DNA from: Cherax quadricarinatus
Lineage: Eukaryota > Arthropoda > Malacostraca > Decapoda > Parastacidae
Length of the DNA stretch: 64,000 nt
Assembly: GCF_038502225.1 (NCBI RefSeq)
Contig: NC_091312.1
Span: forward strand, 31,269,683-31,333,682
Direction: 5' to 3'
Shown: in pieces, positions 57,657 to 64,000 of the stretch
How the letters are laid out: each line of letters opens with the position of its first letter
Position numbering within the stretch: the first letter of the stretch is position 1
The notes under the pieces: model-generated
Database searches by the model: none
What the model saw: the letters and a program-made list of their open reading frames with translations, nothing else
What the model was told of the DNA's origin: nothing
Translations under genes and position numbers: made by a program

Positions 57657-60240
57657 CTAGGTCCTCTCTCTCCCTCCTCCATGAGCTTTATCAAACCTCG
57701 TCTTAAAACTTTGCATGGTTCCTGCCTCCACTACATCACTTTCTAGGCTATTCCACTTCCTGAGAACTCTATGACTGAAGAAATACTTCCTAACATCCCT
57801 TTGACTCATTTGAGTCTTCAGCTTCCAATTGTGACCCCTTCTACTGTGTCCCATCTCTGGAACATCTTGTCTTGGTCCACCTTGTCTATTCTGCGCAGTA
57901 TTTTATATGTCGTTATCATGTCTCCCCTAACCCTCCTGTACTCTAGTGTTGTCAGGCCAGTTTCCTTAGCTCTGGAACTAGTCTTGTTGCAAACCTTTGC
58001 ACTTTCTCTAATTTCTTGATGTTGTTGACCAGGTGTGGATTCCAAACTGGTGCTGCATATTCCAGTATGGGCCTGACGTATATGGTGTACTGATTCTTTA
58101 ACGATTCCTTACTGAGGTACCGGGACGCTATCCTTAGGTTTGCCAGACGCCCGTACGCTGCAGTAGTTATCCGAGTGATGTGCACTTCAGGAGACGTGCT
58201 CGGTATTATACTTACCCCAAGATCCTTTTCCTTGAGGGAGGTTTGCAGTCTTTGGCCACCTAGACTATACTGTGTCTGCGGTTTTCTTTGTCCTTCCCTG
58301 ATCTTCATGACTTTGCATTTGGCAGGGTTAAATTCCAGGTGCCAGTTGCTGGACCAGGCTTGTAGCCTGTCCAGGTCTCTTTGTAGTCCTGCCTGATCCT
58401 CGACCAATTTGATTCTCCTCATTAACTTCACATCATCTGCAATCAATGACACTTCTGAATCTATCCCTTCAGTTATGACATTCACATATACCAAAAACAG
58501 CACAGGCTCTAGCGGGCTATCCCCTGTGGAAACCCACTTGCCACAGGCGCCCACTCTGACACCTCATCAAGTACCATGACTCGTTGTTGCCTCCCTGTTA
58601 GATATTCTCTGATCCATTGCAGTGCCTTTCTTGTTATGTGTACCTGATCCTCTAGCTTTTACATTACCCTTTTGTGATGAACTGTGTCGAAGGTCTTCTT
58701 GCAGTCGAAGAAAATGCAGTCTATCCACCCCTCTCTCTTGTCATACTTCTGTCACATTGTCATAAAACTCCAGTAGGTTTGTGACACAGGATTTTCCTTC
58801 ACTGAAACCGTGCTGGTTGTCGCTTATATGCTTGTTTCTTTCTAGGTGCTCCACCACTCTCCTCCTGATGATCTTCTCCATGACTTTGCATACTATACTC
58901 GTTAGTGACATAGGTCTGTAGTTTAATGCCTCGCGTCTGTCCCCTTTTTTAACCCTTTGAGGGTCGACAGGCCCTCTCCGAAACTCGTTCTCAGGGTCGG
59001 CCAAATTTAAAAAAAAAAAAAATTATTTTCTCTTATGAAAAGATAGAGAATCTTTTCCCGATCATAACGACACCAAAAGTTTGAAATTTGATAGAAAACT
59101 TACGGAATTATGCTCTCGCAAAGTTAGCGGTCTCGGCGATGTTTACGGATCGGCGATTTTGCCCACTTTGAGCCCCATTTTCGGCCAATTTCACTGTACT
59201 AGTCGACAAAAAACATGAATATTTCGCTAGAACTCCATTTTTTCTATCGAATGGGTGCAAGAAACCACCCATTTATAAATTCAACTATCCAGTACAGTGG
59301 TCAGAATTTAGCAATTTTGCCAATTTCACACAAATTTCAAAAGATGCCAATTTCGGAATAGGGTCCAGAATAAACAAGAAAGATATTCCTGGCACTAAAA
59401 TGACATTTCCTCTAGTCATTAGTCACGTCTCAAGGCCCCTCTTATATTCTTTTGCTTTCCACTTTGAATTTTTATTCTCACAAAAAATATAAGATTTACT
59501 GTTATGCAGACTACTGCATTAGTGTAAAAAATGGTATAAATATTATTGGTGCACTTGTGAAAGAATATTAGACTCACCAGTTGACGTGTATTGCACGCTT
59601 GGCACGATTTGTTTACTTTTGAAGTTTGGTAAAAATCGAATATTTCTGCTACTTTGAGCTCAATTTCAAGGCACCTTTCATTGTAAAACCAGTCAAAATC
59701 ATCTCAATTTCAGTAATATGTCTTCCATTCTATAAAATGAGACCAAGAAAACTAGAATACAACAATAAATACTATACGAAAATACACTGCAAAGTCGCTG
59801 ATTTATTAAAAAAAAATGGAAAAAGTTTTTTTTTTCTCATTATGCACCGTGTGCTGCAGGATTTTTTTTAGACTGTGCACACTGACCACATAGACCCATT
59901 CTTTCATATGAAGGCCTACCAGCTTTCTCCCACTAGATTTGAGGTCGCTAGAATTTATGAGTACTAGTACGTCAAAAACCCCTACGCGTAAGACGTACTA
60001 GTACGACGAAAACCCTCAAAGGGTTAAAAGTTGCAACTACATTTGCCATCTTCCTTACCTCAGGTAATTGCCTAGTTTCAATGGATGTGTTGAAGATCTT
60101 TGTTAGTGGCACACACAGGATCTCTGCTCCCTCTCTAAGAACCCACAGAGAGATGTTGTCTTGTCCCACCGCCTTTGAGGTATCAAGTTCACACAGCAAC
60201 TTCTTCACCTCCTCTTTGGTTATGTGTACATCGGATGAGG
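57657..60240 (-). pseudogene. LINE-A copy E RT
   Basis: In reading order: HITKEEVKKLLCELDTSKAV at 60,226-60,167, GQDNISLWVL and the block up to the MITE. After the MITE: NYRPMSLTSIVCKVMEKII, QHGFSEGKSCVTNLLEFYD (58,830-58,760), a stop-containing stretch, then IADDVKLM near 58,440 (FADD with F replaced by I), YSLGGQRLQTSLKEKDLGVS and the C-terminus at 57,854-57,657. Several frameshifts. Confidence 0.8.
58949..60027. mobile_element. piggyBac-type MITE at TTAA
   Basis: The element proper is 58,953-60,023 (1071 bp), with terminal inverted repeats CCCTTTGAGGGT and TTAA on both sides (58,949-58,952 and 60,024-60,027). piggyBac elements are known to insert at TTAA and to begin with CCC. The flanks rejoin into the LINE-A sequence seen uninterrupted near 61,440. 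The interior has no transposase frame. Subterminal GTACTAGTACG/ACGTACTAGTAC repeats lie near the right end. Confidence 0.92.
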
Positions 60241-60281
60241 TACACATAACCGAAGTCCACTACATCACTTGCTAGATTATT

Positions 60282-62995
60282 TTACTTCCTGACTACTCTA
60301 TGACTGAAGAAATACTTCCTAACATCCCTTTGACTCATCTGAGTCTTCAACTTCCAAGTGTGACCCCTTGTTTCTGTGTCCCCTCTGTGGAATACCCTGC
60401 CTCTGTTCACCATGTCTATTCCACGCAGTATTTTGTATGTCATTATGATGTCTCCTCTAACCCTCCTGTCTTCCAGTGTCGTCAGGCAGATTTCCCTTAA
60501 CCTTTCTTTGTAGTACATTCCCCTTAGCTCTGGAACTAGCCTTGTTGCAAACCTTCGCACTTTCTCTAATTTCTTGAGGTGCTTGACCAGGTGTGGGTTC
60601 CAAACTGGTGCTGCATACTCCACTATGAGCCTGACGTACACTGTGTACAGTGTCTTGAACGATTCCTTACTGAGGTATCAGAACGCTATTCTCAGGTTTG
60701 CAAGGCGCCCATGTGCTGCAGCAGTAATCTGGTTGATGTGTGCTTCCGGAGACGTGCTCGGTATTATGCTCACCCCAAGATATTTCTCCTTGAGTGAGGT
60801 TTGCAGTCTTTGGCCCTGGTCTATACTCTGTCTGCGGTCTTCTTTGCCCTTCCCCGATTTTCATGACTTCGCATTTGGCGGGGTTAAATTTGAGTAGCCA
60901 GTTGCTGGACCACGTGTCCAGCCTGTCCGGGTCTCTTTGGAGTCCTGCCTGATTCTCATCTGATTTAATTCTTCTCAATAACTTCACATAATCTGCAAAC
61001 AGGGACACTTCTGAGTCTATCCCTTCCGCATATACCAAGAGCAGCACTGGTCCTAGGACTGACCCCTGTGGAACGCCGCTTGTTGCCTTTCTGTCAGGTA
61101 TTCTCTGATCCATTGCATTGCCCTTCCTGTTATATGTGCCTGATCCTCTAGCTTCTGCACTAGCCTCTTGTGAGGAACTGTGTCGAAGGCCTTCTTGCAG
61201 TCCAAGAAAATGCAGTCAACCCACCCCTCTCTTTTATGTCTTCTGTTACCTTGTCATAAAACTCCAGGAGGTTTGTAATGCAGAATTTGCCTTCCATGAA
61301 TTTGTGCTGTTTGTCATGTATAATCATGTTCCATTCTAGGTGCTCTATCACTCTCCTCCTGACAATCTTCTCCATGACTTTGCATACTATACACGTCAGT
61401 GACACTGGTCTATAGTTTAGTGCCTTGTTTTTGTTTCCTTTCTTAAAAATGGGAACTACATTTGCCGTCTTCCATACCTCAGGTAGTTGCCCAGTTTCGA
61501 GGAATGTGTTGAAGATCGCGGTTAGTGGCATACACAGCATTTCTGCTCCCTCTCTAAGAACCCACAGTTAGATGCTGTCTGGTCCTATGGCCTTTGAGGT
61601 GTCAAGGTCACTTAGCAGCTTCTTCACCTTCGCCTCAGTTGTGTGTATGTCATCCTTGGTAAATTCCTTCTTGATGTCCCCCTCTGTTCTGTCTTCCCAG
61701 AGTCCTTCCTTTCTCCACTGTATATACTTAAATCTCATGATGAGCTCCTCACATACCTCTTGATCGTTTCTTGTGAGTTCCCCACCTTCTTTCCTCAGCC
61801 TGATCACCTGGTCTTTGACTGTTGTCTTCCTCCTAATGTGGCTGTACAGCAGTTTCGGGTCAGACTTGACTTTCGGTGCTATGTTGTTTTCATACTGCCG
61901 CTGGGCCTCCCTCCTTATCTGTGCATACTCGTTTCTGGCTCGTTGACTAATCTCCTTATTTCCCTGGATCCTTTGCCTTCTGTACTTTTTCCATTCTCGA
62001 GTGCACTTAGTTTTTGCCTCTCTACACCTTCGGGTAAACAATTGCTCATTCTGGTCTTCCCATTATTTCTGTTGCCCTTGGGAACGAATCTTTCGTCTGC
62101 CTCCTTGCATTTTGTTGTTACATATTCCATCATTTCTTTTTACTGACTTTCCTACCAATTCTCTGTCCCACTGAACCTCCTGCAGGAAGTTCCTCATACT
62201 TGTGTAGTCCCCACTTTCACAGCTTAGCTTTTCCCATTCAACTCTTGTTACCCTCTCCACTTGTAACTCTACTATGTATTCAAAACTCAGAACCACGTGA
62301 TCACTGGCTCCAAGGGGCCTCTCGTATGTGATGTCCTCAATGTCTGAACTGCTCAGTGTGAACACGAGGTCCAGTCTTGCTGGTTCATCCTTTCCTCTCT
62401 CTCTGGTATTGTCCCAAACGTGTTGATGCATGAGGTTTTCCAGTACCACATCCATCATCTTGGTTCTCCATGTCTCCAGGTTTTCCCAATCGATTTTGGT
62501 TCTCCATGTGGCTCCAGGTTTTCCCAATCGATCTTCCTGTGGTTGAAATCGCCCATAACCGGTAACTTTGCTCTGCCCGAGTGAGCTCTTCTTGCTAACT
62601 CCGCAAGTGTGTCCACCATCGCTCTGTTGCTCCCTTCATATTCCTCTCTTGGCCTCCTGCAGTTCTGTGGTGGGTTATACATCACTGCTATGACTACCTT
62701 GTGTTCCCCAGACTGGATTGTACCTACTGTGTAATCCCTTTCTCCAGTCTCGTTCATGCCTTCCATTGCCTCAAATCCCCATCTGTTTTTTATAAGCAGT
62801 GTAACCCCTACACCCTCTTCTCCTTCTATCTTTCCTCAGAATCGGATATCCCAGTGGGAAGATTGCATTAGTTATTGTCCCGGTGAGTTTTGCTTCTGTG
62901 ACTGCTATGATGTCTGGAGACTTCTCATTGATTCTTTCATGCCACTCCTCATATTTATTTGTTATTCCATCCCCATTCGTGTACGAAACCTTCAA
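60282..62995 (-). pseudogene. LINE-A copy F ORF2, catalytic FADD changed to FADY
   Basis: Starts MKVSYTNGDGITNKYEEWHE at 62,995 with the catalytic Glu region VTEAKLTGTITNAIFP intact. GDFNHRKIDWENLEP is near 62,550; the sequence right after it is a short tandem duplication. GASDHVVLSFEYIVELQV is near 62,300. RT has PVFKKGNKNKALNYRPVSLT, TARRPSTQF-type shifted motif A, SGVPQGSVLGPVLLLVY and FADY near 60,990, where the second catalytic Asp is replaced. The C-terminus is at 60,641-60,282. Multiple frameshifts. Confidence 0.82.
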
Positions 62996-62999
62996 CTTC

Positions 63000-63575
63000 T
63001 TTTCTAATGCTGTGGTCCTGGGAGAATATTGGGGTTGGGGGAGCAGGAGCCCTGGTGGGTGCCTATGGGGGGTTGTGGTGGGGTGGGGTCAGAGTGCCCA
63101 TAGGGGGTTGCTGTAGGGGTGGGGTTTGTGATGTGGGGGGTGGGGACAGAGGGACCAGTGTGTGGGTTTTGGTTTGGAGTGTTCAGTTGCATTGGGTTGT
63201 TATAGTTGGAGTCCTTCTGCGGGTGTTTGTGGCGGGTGAGTCTGCTCTTCCACCTGGGTCTGGGTTCTGCTTATCTTTATCATTGCCTCTCATTCTTCCT
63301 TTCCTCTTTGTATCCTCCTTTCCTCCTGTGTTCTGTCTCGATCGAGGTATACTCTCTGATACTCCGGTTTGTCCCTCAGTCGTGCTTTCTCCTGCAGGAT
63401 CCTAGGTCGAGCTGATTCTGCCTTGAAGATTACTTTGACAGGCCGTTTTCATCCACTTGCAAACCATCCAATTCTCCGAAAATTTGTCACCTGGGTCATG
63501 TCGTCCTCGCCTATTGCCCTCATGATGCCTGCAGTTGCTTTACTCTCCTACTGTTTTCTTCCATCATAGGTTTTC
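63000..63575 (-). pseudogene. LINE-A copy F ORF1 C-terminal part
   Basis: The minus strand near 63,520-63,350 encodes an RRM-like block (NFRRIGWFA, KRPVKVIFKAES, VYLDRDRT) matching ORF1 of copy D. Towards ORF2 follows a Pro-rich stretch (63,192-63,004, repeated HIT/NP and TP residues). Frames change between the parts. Confidence 0.65.
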
Positions 63576-63587
63576 CCTATGATGTAT

Positions 63588-64000
63588 GTGTGTGTGTACT
63601 CACCTAGTTGTACTCACCTAGTTGAGGTTGCGGGGGTCGAGTCCGAGCTCCTGGCCCCGCCTCTTCACTGATCGCTACTAGGTCACTCTCCCTGAGCCGT
63701 GAGCTTTATCATACCTCTGCTTAAAGCTATGTATGGATCCTGCCTCCACTACATCGCTTCCCAAACTATTCCACTTACTGACTACTCTGTGGTTGAAGAA
63801 ATACTTCCTAACATCCCTGTGATTCATCTGTGTCTTCAGCTTCCAACTGTGTCCCCTTGTTACTGTGTCCAATCTCTGGAACATCCTGTCTTTGTCCACC
63901 TTGTCAATTCCTCTCAGTATTTTGTATGTCGTTATCATGTCCCCCCTATCTCTCCTGTCCTCCAGTGTCGTCAGGTTGATTTCCCTTAACCTCTCCTCGT
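63588..64000 (-). mobile_element. LINE-A copy G, 3' part (runs off right edge)
   Basis: Begins at the trailer (GTGTGTACTCACCTAGTTG repeated, then GGCCCCGCCTCTTCAC on the plus strand). The open frame 63,938-63,678 encodes ITTYKILRGIDKVDKDRMFQ and DVRKYFFNHRVVSKWNSLG. The copy continues beyond the window. Confidence 0.88.

Larger units (their letters stand above)
57555..60240 (-). mobile_element. LINE-A copy E, split by a MITE
   Basis: 3' end at 57,555 (trailer with two AGGTGAGTAC-type units), coding up to about 58,948, and again 60,028-60,240 beyond a 1.07-kb MITE. The 5' end is truncated within the RT fingers. Confidence 0.87.
60255..63575 (-). mobile_element. LINE-A copy F, with ORF2 and part of ORF1
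   Basis: 3'-truncated within the coding C-terminus (no trailer) but long at the 5' side. ORF2 covers about 62,995-60,282, and an ORF1 RRM-like block covers about 63,570-63,340. Between them lies a Pro/Gly-rich linker. It is interrupted upstream by the start of copy G. Confidence 0.85.

Overview
This window looks like intergenic DNA from an arthropod genome, most likely a decapod crustacean. It contains no gene that I can assign to the host. Almost everything recognisable is a transposable element, a tandem repeat or a tRNA-derived repeat. The decapod guess rests on the mixture of I, CR1-like, RTE and R2-like LINEs with Ty3/Gypsy and Penelope-like remnants. It also rests on very abundant (TA)n and (CA)n tracts and on short repeats I associate with crayfish and shrimp (an ATAAGAAC-type LINE tail and a GTCGTGCCGAATA inverted-repeat MITE). 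This assignment is inference, not proof.

Layout. 1-72 is the TAA tail of an I-type LINE, followed head to tail by a nearly complete I-clade LINE (73-5630) carrying ORF1 with CCHC knuckles and ORF2 with endonuclease, reverse transcriptase (RT) and RNase H. 6.2-10.9 kb is a decayed Ty3/Gypsy element on the minus strand. 11.9-14.2 kb is a stack of nested fragments (Penelope-like with hammerhead-like motifs, LINE 3' ends, a TAA-tailed retroposon), all sitting inside a CR1-like LINE that resumes at 14.2 kb and ends at 17.05 kb in a 260-bp (CA)n tract. 17.9-21.95 kb is a 22-bp minisatellite split by a second CR1-like LINE. 22.1-25.1 kb holds (TA)n tracts, a piece of an R2-like LINE on the minus strand and a 20-bp minisatellite. 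27.6-32.7 kb is a 5.1-kb array of a 27-bp G-rich unit. 33-36 kb holds tRNA-like inverted repeats and a third LINE family on the minus strand. 36-42.9 kb is a Ty3/Gypsy element on the plus strand whose integrase is split by a TAA-tailed retroposon. 43-52 kb holds two more CR1-like copies and an RTE-like LINE. 52-57 kb holds a MITE inside (TA)n, a nearly complete R2-like LINE with a C-terminal restriction-like endonuclease region, a tRNA-Val-derived SINE and a decayed transposon-type ORF. 57.5-64 kb holds three more copies of the CR1-like family, one of them split by a piggyBac-type MITE at TTAA.

How the parts relate. One CR1-like family (called LINE-A here) occurs at least seven times, and several of its 3' ends run straight into (CA)n. 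The two Gypsy elements are relatives on opposite strands. Several insertions carry readable target-site duplications, so a relative order of insertion can be given. All protein-coding elements are broken by stops, frameshifts or deletions. Three frameshifts fall in homopolymer runs and could be assembly errors. No CRISPR array, operon, rRNA gene or functional tRNA gene was seen.
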